DNA of 64,000 nucleotides from Bradyrhizobium sp. dw_411 (GTDB lineage Bacteria > Pseudomonadota > Alphaproteobacteria > Rhizobiales > Xanthobacteraceae). The position numbers were made by a program, and so were the translations under genes. This document shows positions 8,163 to 16,334 of the stretch, one piece after another (within the stretch, counting starts at the first letter, position 1; every line of letters starts with the position of its first letter). The notes beneath the pieces are model-generated. The model saw only the letters and a list, made by a program, of their open reading frames with translations. It searched no databases and was not told the DNA's origin. The stretch lies in NCBI RefSeq assembly GCF_018449695.1, contig NZ_JAAVUY010000005.1:186001-250000 (forward strand), read 5' to 3'.

Positions 8163-8993
8163 TCAGCCACTCCCCGATGCAGCGCCGGCAGAATCGTGAC
8201 GAGCGACTTCGCGGCTGAATACTTCGAGACAACGGCTTTTGATGGCAACGAATTCCGGGCTTGTCAGCGACTTGGCGTCTCGTGGCCAGGGAACGTCGAC
8301 CGGCACTGTATCGGCGATGCGGGTCGGCCGGCGTGTCAACATCAGCACGCGGTTCGCCAGTTGGACCGCCTCCTCGAGGTCGTGCGACACGAGGATCATT
8401 GTATTCCGGCGTTTCAGGAAAACGTGCTGCAGCCGTTCACGCATGAACAGCGTCATCTCATAGTCGAGTGCTGAAAACGGCTCATCGAGAAACAGCACTT
8501 CAGGGTCGGTAATCAGCGCCCGCAAGATGGAGACCATCTGCTGTTGCCCACCGGATAGTTCATACGGGTAGCGGTTCAGGTCAATCTTTATATTAAATTC
8601 TGCAAGCAACGCCTCGACGCGCAGTGACTGCGTTTTCTTGTCGAGGCCCAGGATCTTGAGCGGATATTGGATATTGCTGATCGCGCGCATCCATGGAAAC
8701 AACGCCTCCCGGTAGTTCTGGAAGACATATGAGAGGCGGGTCTGCGCTATTGTCTTGCCATCGTAGAGCACGGTGCCGAAATCGATCGGAATGATCCCGG
8801 AGATAAGATTGATGAAGGTGCTCTTGCCGCAACCGTTCGGCCCGAAGATGGAAACGAATTCGCCTTCCTGCAGATCGAGATTGAAATCGCGATAGACATC
8901 GGAATCGCCGAACTGCTTGGTCAGGCCGCGAATTTCGATCTTTCCGCGGCGAAGCGACTGCTGATCCGATATCCGCGTACCCGGGTCGGACAT
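8163..8993 (-). CDS. NitT/TauT-family ABC transporter ATP-binding protein
   Basis: A 276-residue ATPase with all ABC motifs: Walker A GPNGCGKST, signature LSGGQQQM, Walker B VLFLDEPFSALD, and the switch histidine in LVSHDLEEA. The closest group is the SsuB/TauB/ThiZ-like subfamily. It is the last gene of a leftward operon (hyuA, hyuB, FAH hydrolase, permease, ATPase), and its ATG follows the permease stop after 1 bp. It energises import by the adjacent permease. The solute-binding partner is probably the protein at 6345-7355 or the one at 15283-16236. Confidence 0.93.
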   Translation of the reverse strand: MSDPGTRISDQQSLRRGKIEIRGLTKQFGDSDVYRDFNLDLQEGEFVSIFGPNGCGKSTFINLISGIIPIDFGTVLYDGKTIAQTRLSYVFQNYREALFPWMRAISNIQYPLKILGLDKKTQSLRVEALLAEFNIKIDLNRYPYELSGGQQQMVSILRALITDPEVLFLDEPFSALDYEMTLFMRERLQHVFLKRRNTMILVSHDLEEAVQLANRVLMLTRRPTRIADTVPVDVPWPRDAKSLTSPEFVAIKSRCLEVFSREVARHDSAGAASGSG

Positions 8994-8994
8994 T

Positions 8995-9864
8995 TCAACG
9001 TCCCGCCCAGTGCACGAAATACCTTTCGATCAGCAGGAACGCGTAGTTCAGGCAATAACCGAGCGCCCCGGACAATATCAGCGAGCCGTACATGTCTTTC
9101 AGATTATACGACATCTGATCGTCCATGATCCGGTGCCCCATGCCGTCCATGCCGCCGATAAACATTTCGGCGACAACAATGACGACCAGCGACAGCGAAA
9201 CGCCGGCACGCAGACCAACGAAGGTTTGCGGCAGCGTCTCAAGGAAGATCACTTCGGCAAAGATGCGGATTCGTCCCGCCCCCATCGAACGTGCGGCGAG
9301 AATGCGCGTCTTGCGCGCGTTGAGTACGCCGTAGGCCACGTTGAAGACGATAATCAAAAGCGCGGAGAATGCCGCAAGGGCCACCTTGCCCTCATCCCCG
9401 AGACCAAAAACCAGCATGAACAACGGAAACATTGCTGTCGCCGGAGTCGAGCGGCAGAAATCGATCAGAAATTCCGCACCGCGATAAAGCCGCTCGTTGG
9501 CACCGATCACGATTCCGATTGGCACGCCAATTCCGGCTGCGATCGCGAAAGACCACAGAACGCGGCCAAGCGTCTGCGTCAGATCGTAAACCATCGTTCC
9601 CTGTGTCAGTGCGATCCAGGTCGTGGCAAAGGTCGCACCGGGTGGCGGAATCAAGCGGGTGTTGAGCAAACCCAGCGCACCCGCAGCATACCAGATAAAA
9701 ATCACAAGGACCGGACCGGCCGCCACCTGCAGGAATCGGTCAAAAGCCGGACGCTTGAACCACGGCAGCACCGCCTTGGTTGGCGGGATTGTCACGCTCT
9801 CACGCGAGATCGGCGGCGCTTGTTCGCCGGAGCCGGTCGTCTGCGTGGGAGACAGCCCTGTCAT
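8995..9864 (-). CDS. NitT/TauT-family ABC transporter permease
   Basis: A 289-residue inner-membrane protein with about six hydrophobic helices. It has the EAA-type loop that contacts the ATPase (AARSMGAGRIRIFAEVIFLETLPQ region, residues 185-215), as in SsuC/TauC. The first 55 residues are hydrophilic and proline-rich, longer than in SsuC. The gene lies 18 bp after the FAH-family gene and directly abuts the ATPase gene, so transport and catabolism are co-transcribed. Confidence 0.92.
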   Translation of the reverse strand: MTGLSPTQTTGSGEQAPPISRESVTIPPTKAVLPWFKRPAFDRFLQVAAGPVLVIFIWYAAGALGLLNTRLIPPPGATFATTWIALTQGTMVYDLTQTLGRVLWSFAIAAGIGVPIGIVIGANERLYRGAEFLIDFCRSTPATAMFPLFMLVFGLGDEGKVALAAFSALLIIVFNVAYGVLNARKTRILAARSMGAGRIRIFAEVIFLETLPQTFVGLRAGVSLSLVVIVVAEMFIGGMDGMGHRIMDDQMSYNLKDMYGSLILSGALGYCLNYAFLLIERYFVHWAGR

Positions 9865-9882
9865 TGCGTTTGAGTTATCCCT

Positions 9883-10746
9883 TTATGCATTGACGACCGC
9901 GTTTTCGAGGGCGCCGACTCCCTCCAGTTCGACCCGGACTACGTCTCCGGCCTTCAAGAAGATTTCGCGAAACCCTCCGACACCAAACGGTGTGCCGGTC
10001 GCGATGACATCGCCGGCACGCAACGTCGCGTGGGCGGAGATGAATTCGATCAACTGCCAGGTGTCGAAGACCATCAGTCCGGTGTTCGCGTCCTGCATGA
10101 CCCGGTCATTGAGCGTGGTCTTGATATGCAGCTTATGCAAGTCTTGGATGGCCCGCATGCTGGTCAAGTTTGGTCCAATCGGTGACGACTGATCAAGCGC
10201 CTTGGAGCAGAACCAATCAACGATGCGGTTTTTCCCCAGATCAACCCATTGCAAGTCCCGTGCCGTGGTATCGTTGACGATCGTCACTGCGGCAACATGC
10301 GCCGGGGCATCGGCACGCGATACGTTGCGCGCATCCTTTCCAATCATCACTGCCATCTCGCCCTCATAATCGAGCTTGGACGAAACGGGCGGCATGATAA
10401 TTGGCTGATCCGGACCGACCAGCGCCGGATAGGGTTTAAAGAAAATAACCGGTGTCTTGGGAACGCCAAGTCCCGCTTCTTCCGCGTGCTGCCGATAATT
10501 CGCACCGACCGCGAAAATCATTCGCCCAGTATCGATCGGCGGACCGAACGACACATCTTTGTGGTTCAGGATTTTCGCGCCCGGCAATTGCATACCGGGA
10601 TCCCAACCGCCGGCATTGTCCTGCAGGAAAGTGGCGACGGTCGGATAGCGATCGCTGATGTCGGCGACAGCATCACCGCTTGCCAGTCCGGTTCGAAATT
10701 CCTCTCGACTGCCTTTTTCCCTGAACCGGACGAGTACCGTGCTCAT
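9883..10746 (-). CDS. Fumarylacetoacetate hydrolase (FAH)-family protein
   Basis: A 287-residue enzyme of the FAH superfamily, whose members hydrolyse or decarboxylate C-C bonds in oxo-acids (fumarylpyruvate, 2-oxohept-3-ene-dioate, oxaloacetate and others). Visible family signatures are KLDYEGEMAVMIGKDARNV (metal-binding Glu pair), TIVNDTTARDLQ, the KALDQSSPIGPNL lysine loop and IATGTPFGVG. I took the ATG at 10746 because GGGGG lies about 7 bp upstream and the extra N-terminal residues encoded further up are unlike the family. It lies 11 bp after hyuB and 18 bp before the permease. It would process a ring-opened or carboxylated intermediate made by HyuAB, but the substrate is unknown. Confidence 0.88.
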   Translation of the reverse strand: MSTVLVRFREKGSREEFRTGLASGDAVADISDRYPTVATFLQDNAGGWDPGMQLPGAKILNHKDVSFGPPIDTGRMIFAVGANYRQHAEEAGLGVPKTPVIFFKPYPALVGPDQPIIMPPVSSKLDYEGEMAVMIGKDARNVSRADAPAHVAAVTIVNDTTARDLQWVDLGKNRIVDWFCSKALDQSSPIGPNLTSMRAIQDLHKLHIKTTLNDRVMQDANTGLMVFDTWQLIEFISAHATLRAGDVIATGTPFGVGGFREIFLKAGDVVRVELEGVGALENAVVNA

Positions 10747-10757
10747 GGCCGCCCCCG

Positions 10758-12950
10758 TCAGGTCAGTGTTGGAAGTGCAAAGCTGTAAGGCGCACCGTCC
10801 AGTCCGACCTGGACGTCGGTAAGGCCGCCGCAGTTCTGGCAAATCAAATGGCGCAGCTTGAAGCGTCCCCGATCATAGGCTTCGCCGCGCACGGGTCCTG
10901 CGGACGAAGGATGCGTCTCGACAAGCCCGAGATGATCCAGGAGGTTCTCGTCGGTGCTGCAATGACGGTGACCGCAATTTCCGCAGCTCACCGACTGTTT
11001 GCCGGCATCGATAACGAGCGCGTCGGCGATTTCGGTACGAGCCGTGCCGCGATAGGACCACTTCAGCTCGCCTGCCGCAGGCTTCTTGGCAGATGCTTTA
11101 CGACTGGTCCTGATCTGCTCGCGCTTGATCTTGGTCCCACCATGATCAGCCTTGCCGTCGGACGCCAGCGCCACGCCGTAAACATTTGCGCACACATCGT
11201 GCGAGACTGCGCCGCGCGCCACGTCGGTCGCAACACTTTCCGGGTCACGCAGCAGAGGATCGCCATAGCCGCCGCCGCCCTGCCAGCTATGATACCAGAC
11301 ATCGCCGGCCAGAATTGGGCTTCGAACGTGCTTGCAAATCAGCCATTCCAGTTCGCCATCGACGGTCTTGAGACGGTCGGGTAACGCCTTGCCGCCGTCG
11401 ATGCGCTCCTTGATGTCGGTCTTCACGACCCGCGCAATCGAGATCGCCGAACCTGGAAGGCCACCGGCGATGCCGATTGCGTTTGGCATTTCAGCGCCGG
11501 TCCCGGCGAACAGGCCCTCTAGTTGGCCCGTCGGCGCGTCGTAGATCGTATAGGCCAGTTCACCCGAACGCCCGCCACGGAACTTGCCGGGCCCCCCGGA
11601 ATCCTGCAGATGACGACGGAACAGGTAAAGCACGGGGTATTCGGCTTCCTGATCCTCGATGTTCGGCATGTTCGGCGTCGTGTTGAACACGATTCCGGCG
11701 GTATCCACCCCGTCATGCTCGGAACAGGCCCCACCCCCACCACCGAAATGGCTCATCTCGGTGGCGGCAAACTGGAAGCCATGCTGGCTGGTGCCGGCGA
11801 AAATCGGCGCCATCGACGTTCCCGACCAGACCGCCATCGCCTCGCGCTTGTAATCCTTGCTGGCGAGAAGCATTTGCGACAGGCAACGCCATGTCGCATC
11901 GACGGTCACGATCACAGCGGAGATCGTCGCCATCGCACAGGGCGCCGGATACGCACAATTGTTGACCGTGCCGACGTCGCTGATGATGTCCATGCAGTCG
12001 CGGACGCCGCGATTCCAGGGAATATCCCAGCAAAGATTGATATAGGTCGCGGTCAGGCACGCTGCCTGCAGTCCCGCATAGGTACAATTGATCAGCCCGC
12101 GCGCATTGGGGCTTGTGCCGGTGAAATTGAATTCCAGCCGGCTACCCTTTTTCGTCATCGTACAGATGATTTTGTAGATTTCGGGGTTGTGGCCGTCGTG
12201 ATCGATATATTGCACTTCGCGCCACTGCCCGTCCGGCAACTCCGCCAGCCGCGCTTCGAGCTTCTCGCGCGAATGCGTGATGCACTGCTGCATTGCTGCC
12301 TGCACCGTATCCTCGCCCCAGCGCTCAAACAATTCGAGCACACGGCGACGGCCGCTATTGAGCGAAGCGATCTGCCCTTTGACGTCAAGCGCGACCAGGG
12401 GGTCGCGAACCTGGTTGCGAATCCACCGCAGAACGTCTTCGCGCACAACACCGCGCGAGGCGATCTTGACGGGCGGCATCCGCAGGCCTTCCTGATGGGT
12501 ATCGACGGCCTTGATCGAGAAGCCGCCGGGATCCATGCCGCCATTGTCGAGCTGATGCCCGGAGGCGCCAACCCATGCAACCAACGTTCCCTTCCAGAAG
12601 ATCGGGGCGACGGTTGCGATGTCGGGATGATGGATGGCGCCAAGATACGGATCGTTGCAGATGAAGATATCGCCGTCTTCGATGACCTCGCCGGGACCGA
12701 GCGATTTCATCGTACTGTCGACGATGAGCGGCAGCACATTGCCCTGGGTGACGATGTAAGGCCCGACCGAGACCAGCGATCCGTCCGCCAGCATCACCGC
12801 TGCCGCGGCGTCGTTACCCGTAATCAGGACGTTGGAGCCGGAGCAGCGCATATACTGGATGCCCATCTCCTCGCTGATCGTCATCAGGCGGTGATTGAGA
12901 ACCTCAAACGTAACGGGATCGATGGAGCGGGTCTGGACTGGGTTCAGCAC
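10758..12950 (-). CDS. hyuB: Hydantoinase B/carboxylase-type subunit with C-terminal two-CXXC extension
   Basis: Residues 1-580 are a normal HyuB/oxoprolinase-B domain (ITGNDAAAAVMLADGSLV; FICNDPYLGAIHHPDIATV; GASGHQLDNGGMDPGG). HyuB usually ends near there, but this protein runs to about 730 residues. The added tail has CGNC and CQNC pairs about 48 residues apart (near residues 655-708), resembling the zinc-binding gamma subunit of acetone/acetophenone carboxylases. With HyuA it would act as an ATP-dependent hydrolase (hydantoin, oxoproline) or carboxylase. I chose GTG at 12950, 13 bp after the hyuA stop and 9 bp after GAAAGG; an upstream ATG at 13004 would overlap hyuA by 41 bp. Family call firm, chemistry open. 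Confidence 0.88.
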   Translation of the reverse strand: MLNPVQTRSIDPVTFEVLNHRLMTISEEMGIQYMRCSGSNVLITGNDAAAAVMLADGSLVSVGPYIVTQGNVLPLIVDSTMKSLGPGEVIEDGDIFICNDPYLGAIHHPDIATVAPIFWKGTLVAWVGASGHQLDNGGMDPGGFSIKAVDTHQEGLRMPPVKIASRGVVREDVLRWIRNQVRDPLVALDVKGQIASLNSGRRRVLELFERWGEDTVQAAMQQCITHSREKLEARLAELPDGQWREVQYIDHDGHNPEIYKIICTMTKKGSRLEFNFTGTSPNARGLINCTYAGLQAACLTATYINLCWDIPWNRGVRDCMDIISDVGTVNNCAYPAPCAMATISAVIVTVDATWRCLSQMLLASKDYKREAMAVWSGTSMAPIFAGTSQHGFQFAATEMSHFGGGGGACSEHDGVDTAGIVFNTTPNMPNIEDQEAEYPVLYLFRRHLQDSGGPGKFRGGRSGELAYTIYDAPTGQLEGLFAGTGAEMPNAIGIAGGLPGSAISIARVVKTDIKERIDGGKALPDRLKTVDGELEWLICKHVRSPILAGDVWYHSWQGGGGYGDPLLRDPESVATDVARGAVSHDVCANVYGVALASDGKADHGGTKIKREQIRTSRKASAKKPAAGELKWSYRGTARTEIADALVIDAGKQSVSCGNCGHRHCSTDENLLDHLGLVETHPSSAGPVRGEAYDRGRFKLRHLICQNCGGLTDVQVGLDGAPYSFALPTLT

Positions 12951-12963
12951 GTTGCGAGACCTT

Positions 12964-15042
12964 TCAATGACCTGACACGATGCGTGTATTGCCGAATTCG
13001 TCAATGCGGGCCTTGTGCCCGGTGTGCAGAACGATGGTCGTGCCGGGATGCTCGATCATGGCAGGACCGGAAACCGTCGCGCCGGCCGGCAAACCGGCGC
13101 CGTCATAAATCGGGGTATCGACCATCGCGTCGACGACCGGGCAATAAGCCTGACGCCGCAGCCGTGGCGCCGTGGAGCTTCCGCCGGTCTGCCTGGCCGC
13201 CGACGGCTTCTGGACGATGCCGATCGCATCGACGCCGTAATCCACCATTTCAATACCGGCATCCTTGAGCGCCGATCCCGGCCCGAACAAGCGCTCATAT
13301 TCCGCCTCGAACGCCACGGCGATTTCGTCCACGCGCGCAACCGAATCCAGCCTGCCCGGAACGCGCACTCTGACGGTGTGCACCTGCCGGCGATAGCGTG
13401 CCTCCACCCATCGCTCGAAACGGCGGTCGGCTGGCGCAACATCGGCATCGAGCAGCAGCTTGTCGCCACTCGTTTCCATCGGCGTGTAGAGACTCTCGAG
13501 CTTCGCCGGCTCGACCGGCAACGTCAGCGGGTCCGAGTAGCGCAGGCTGAAACGAACATCCGACTGCGCGCTGCCATAGGCCGAATGCACCGAGGCGTTG
13601 AACGGTATGATGATTTCCGACATTCCGAGATCGGCACCATAGGACGCGGCATGAACCGGTCCGGAGCCGCCATAGGCCATCAGGGCGAACGCGCGCGGAT
13701 CATGGCCGCGCTGCAATGTCGTCTTGCGGATAAGGTCGGCCATCTGCGAATCGACCACCCGGCGGATACCAGCCGCCGCGGCAATGACATCGCCGTTAAA
13801 CAGCGGCACCGCGATGTGCTTGTGGATCGCCGCTGAAGCGGCATCGACGTCCAGCTTCATCCGGCCGCCGAGGAATTTGTCCGCCGACAGATGGCCAAGA
13901 ACGAGATCGGCATCCGTCACCGTCGGCCGGTCGCTGCCGAAGCCATAACAGGCTGGACCTGGATCGGATGAAGCGCTCATTGGACCGATACGAAGGCGAC
14001 CATTGTCCACCCAGGCGATTGAACCGCCGCCGGCGCCGATCGACACCACGTCGATCATCGGCAGCCGGAGCTGATACTGGTTGAGAATGGTTTCCTTCGA
14101 ATAGGTCCACTTGCCGCCTTCGATGATCGCCACCTTGAATGTCGTTCCGCCCACGTCGGTCGCGATGACATTCGGCACGCCGAGCTGATTGGCAAGATAC
14201 GCGCTGCCGACCACGCCTGCCGCCGGACCGGATTCCACCGTGAAGATCGGAATGGTCTGCGCCGGGGTCGCCAGGCCGCCATTCGCCTGAGCGATCAGCG
14301 GTTTGCACTTCAGACCGTTCTGGCCAAGCGTGGAAACCATTCCTTCCAGATAGCTTTCGATCACTGGCCCGACATAGGCGTTGAACAAGGTCGTGGCACT
14401 ACGCTCATACTCGCCGAGCACCGGGGCCACTTCGCTCGAAATCGTTACATAGACGCCGGGCATTTCCTCCCTGAGGATTTCCCGCGCACGTTTTTCATGG
14501 GCATCGCTCTTGTGCGAAAACAGGAAGGCGACCGCGACCGCCTGATAGCCCTGCGCCTTGATCTTCCTGGCGATGTCGCGCATTTCTTTTTCATCGAGCC
14601 TGGTGATGCCGCGGCCTGCATAGTCCATGCGCTCGGTCACCTCGAAAATGTCCCGCTCGTCGGCGAGCAATCTGGGCTTTTCGGTTGCGCGATAATGATA
14701 GCGTTCAAATACGCTCAGGCCGGCGACGCGACCCGTTGCGCGCATAATCGTGAGGGTATCGCCGAAGCCGCGTGTGGTAACGACCGCCGTCTTGGCGCCG
14801 GCGAAGGCGAAGATCGCGTTGCTCGACTGCGTGGTGGCATGAACGAAGCGATGCGCCTCACCGAGCAGTTTCTGGAGCGGCATGTCCATGTCATCCGCTG
14901 CCTGCTCGAGGCCGGTCATAACGCCCTTGCGCAAATCGCCCGGAGTTGTGAGCGCCTTGCCGACGACCGTTCGCCCCTTTGCTTCGTCAAACACCACGAC
15001 GTCCGTGAAAGTGCCGCCGATATCGACCGAGAGCGTGTACAT
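12964..15042 (-). CDS. hyuA: Hydantoinase A/carboxylase-type ATP-binding subunit
   Basis: A 692-residue protein with the HyuA layout. An actin-like N-terminal domain begins SVDIGGTFTDVVVFDEAKG, and a second phosphate-binding segment is IATDVGGTTFKVAIIEGG. Later motifs are GAGGGSIAWVD and the ALMAYGGSGPVHA stretch. HyuA uses ATP to activate the carbonyl substrate for HyuB. The same fold makes the alpha/beta subunits of acetone and acetophenone carboxylases. It is the first gene of the leftward operon, with GAGG about 8 bp before the ATG and a strong dyad 15 bp further upstream that is a likely operator. Confidence 0.93.
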   Translation of the reverse strand: MYTLSVDIGGTFTDVVVFDEAKGRTVVGKALTTPGDLRKGVMTGLEQAADDMDMPLQKLLGEAHRFVHATTQSSNAIFAFAGAKTAVVTTRGFGDTLTIMRATGRVAGLSVFERYHYRATEKPRLLADERDIFEVTERMDYAGRGITRLDEKEMRDIARKIKAQGYQAVAVAFLFSHKSDAHEKRAREILREEMPGVYVTISSEVAPVLGEYERSATTLFNAYVGPVIESYLEGMVSTLGQNGLKCKPLIAQANGGLATPAQTIPIFTVESGPAAGVVGSAYLANQLGVPNVIATDVGGTTFKVAIIEGGKWTYSKETILNQYQLRLPMIDVVSIGAGGGSIAWVDNGRLRIGPMSASSDPGPACYGFGSDRPTVTDADLVLGHLSADKFLGGRMKLDVDAASAAIHKHIAVPLFNGDVIAAAAGIRRVVDSQMADLIRKTTLQRGHDPRAFALMAYGGSGPVHAASYGADLGMSEIIIPFNASVHSAYGSAQSDVRFSLRYSDPLTLPVEPAKLESLYTPMETSGDKLLLDADVAPADRRFERWVEARYRRQVHTVRVRVPGRLDSVARVDEIAVAFEAEYERLFGPGSALKDAGIEMVDYGVDAIGIVQKPSAARQTGGSSTAPRLRRQAYCPVVDAMVDTPIYDGAGLPAGATVSGPAMIEHPGTTIVLHTGHKARIDEFGNTRIVSGH

Positions 15043-15056
15043 GGCGCGACCTCATA

Positions 15057-15078
15057 ATTTCAGTGAAATTACTGAAAT
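15057..15078. promoter_or_regulatory. 22-bp inverted repeat upstream of hyuA, candidate operator
   Basis: ATTTCAGT-GAAATT-ACTGAAAT: two perfect 8-bp arms around a 6-bp AT-rich spacer, 15 bp upstream of the hyuA ATG. The half-site ACTGAAAT recurs at 15277-15284, and a variant ACTGAAAC at 15286-15293, at the other end of the same divergent region. One regulator could therefore control both directions. HutC-type GntR and LysR proteins use sites of this size; which local regulator binds is unknown. Confidence 0.5.
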
Positions 15079-15244
15079 ACATAGTTGTGTTCCCGTCAAG
15101 CGATTTATCCCGGCATAGGCGAAATCCCCACATGGCTTTAGCAACGCGTTCTCGTCAAAGCCGAAATTCGGTTTTCAGCTATATTTGCGAGCTAATCACG
15201 CGTCTTATATTCCGCCTGCCGACGCCCCAGTCAGCGCGCTGGAT

Positions 15245-15293
15245 TTGACAGGGAGCGCGCGCTCTTCTAGATTTTTACTGAAATGACTGAAAC
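15245..15293 (+). promoter_or_regulatory. Sigma-70-like promoter overlapped by ACTGAAA direct repeats, possible leaderless start
   Basis: A perfect -35 box TTGACA (15245-15250) is followed after 17 bp by TAGATT (15268-15273), a 4/6 match to the -10 box. The predicted transcription start is about 15279-15281, only 2-4 bases before the ATG at 15283. No ribosome-binding sequence is visible. ACTGAAAT (15277-15284) and ACTGAAAC (15286-15293) are direct repeats of the dyad half-site near hyuA and cover the transcription and translation starts. Confidence 0.5.
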
Positions 15294-16236
15294 ATCTCCC
15301 AGGTCCTCTGCCCTGATACCCATCAATCTGATGGTGTTTGCCGGCGCTTTTAATTGGCCGGTCTGGGTGGCACAGGACCGCGGCCTGTTTGCCCGCAATG
15401 GTCTGACAATCAATGTAACCGAGACGCCCGGCTCCGTCGTTCAGTGGACCAGCCTCGCTGAGGGAGGGTCCGATCTCGTCATCACCTTGATGGACAACGT
15501 GATTGCCTATCGAGAGGGCCAGGGTGAGGCACCGGTCACGGTTCCCGATGCGATCGCTGTCATGGCTTCAGATGCGTTGCTGATGCCTGCGCTGGTGACG
15601 CAGCCTGACGTCAAATCCTACGAGGATCTTCGGGGAAAGGCGCTGTCCGTTGACGCGGCGATTACCGGGCTTGCGCTTATCTTATATGCCCTTCTCGAAA
15701 AAGGCGGCTTGAAATCAGGCGACTATCAACTCGTCCGAACCGGGGGCGTGCTTGCGCGCTTCGAGGGACTGAAACGGCAGGAGTTTGCCGGCGCCCTGTT
15801 CAACACCCCGTTCTCAAACCAGTTGCAGGAACTTGGATATCGCTCGCTGGATACGGCGGCGAGCGTGATGCAACGGTATCAAGGCCATGTCGTCGCAACC
15901 CGTGCCGGCTGGGCGCAAAAAAATAGCCACGCATTGCAGGGTTTTCTGCGCGCCTTGTCGGATGCGATCGATTGGCTTTACGACCCGGCCAATCGCACCG
16001 ACGCTTTTGCGATCTTCCGCGACCATATGCCGGCAAATGACGACAAGGCAGCCGGTATCGCCTATTCCGTTCTATTCGATCCGCAGACCGGCTTTGCCAA
16101 AAAAGGTGCGATCAACATCGACGGCATTACAAAAGTGCTGGAATTGCGCTCGAAGTTCGGACAACCGCCAAAGCCGCTTGGCGTGCCAGGCCGCTATTTC
16201 GATCTGAGTTATCTTGAAGCCGCGCTTAAAGACTAA
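15283..16236 (+). CDS. NitT/TauT-like substrate-binding-fold protein without a signal peptide
   Basis: 317 residues with the periplasmic-binding fold of SsuA/NMT1-type proteins: VFAGAFNWPVWVAQDRGLFA, ARNGLTINVTETPGS, and KSYEDLRGKALSVDAAITG. The binding domain starts about 15 residues after the ATG and no hydrophobic export signal precedes it. The protein is thus either cytoplasmic or translated from a start I cannot see; there is no in-frame extension with signal-peptide character upstream. It could be an intracellular sensor or an enzyme of the NMT1/THI5-like fold. It is divergent from hyuA and 98 bp upstream of the nitrilase, suggesting a role in the same pathway. Confidence 0.75.
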   Translation: MTETSPRSSALIPINLMVFAGAFNWPVWVAQDRGLFARNGLTINVTETPGSVVQWTSLAEGGSDLVITLMDNVIAYREGQGEAPVTVPDAIAVMASDALLMPALVTQPDVKSYEDLRGKALSVDAAITGLALILYALLEKGGLKSGDYQLVRTGGVLARFEGLKRQEFAGALFNTPFSNQLQELGYRSLDTAASVMQRYQGHVVATRAGWAQKNSHALQGFLRALSDAIDWLYDPANRTDAFAIFRDHMPANDDKAAGIAYSVLFDPQTGFAKKGAINIDGITKVLELRSKFGQPPKPLGVPGRYFDLSYLEAALKD

Positions 16237-16334
16237 CGGTGAACCAGTCGAATGCGCAGCGCGCTCTGAGGTTCATCGCGGGTGGATACCCGATGACAAA
16301 CGGTGACGATCCGATCGAACAGTGAGGGTGTTTC

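Noticed and set aside
11523..13268. Long open frame (581 codons) on the plus strand opposite hyuB/hyuA
   Set aside because: It is the antisense of well-supported HyuB and HyuA sequence; composition is Arg/His-rich and no family motif is visible. High-GC codon bias creates such frames.
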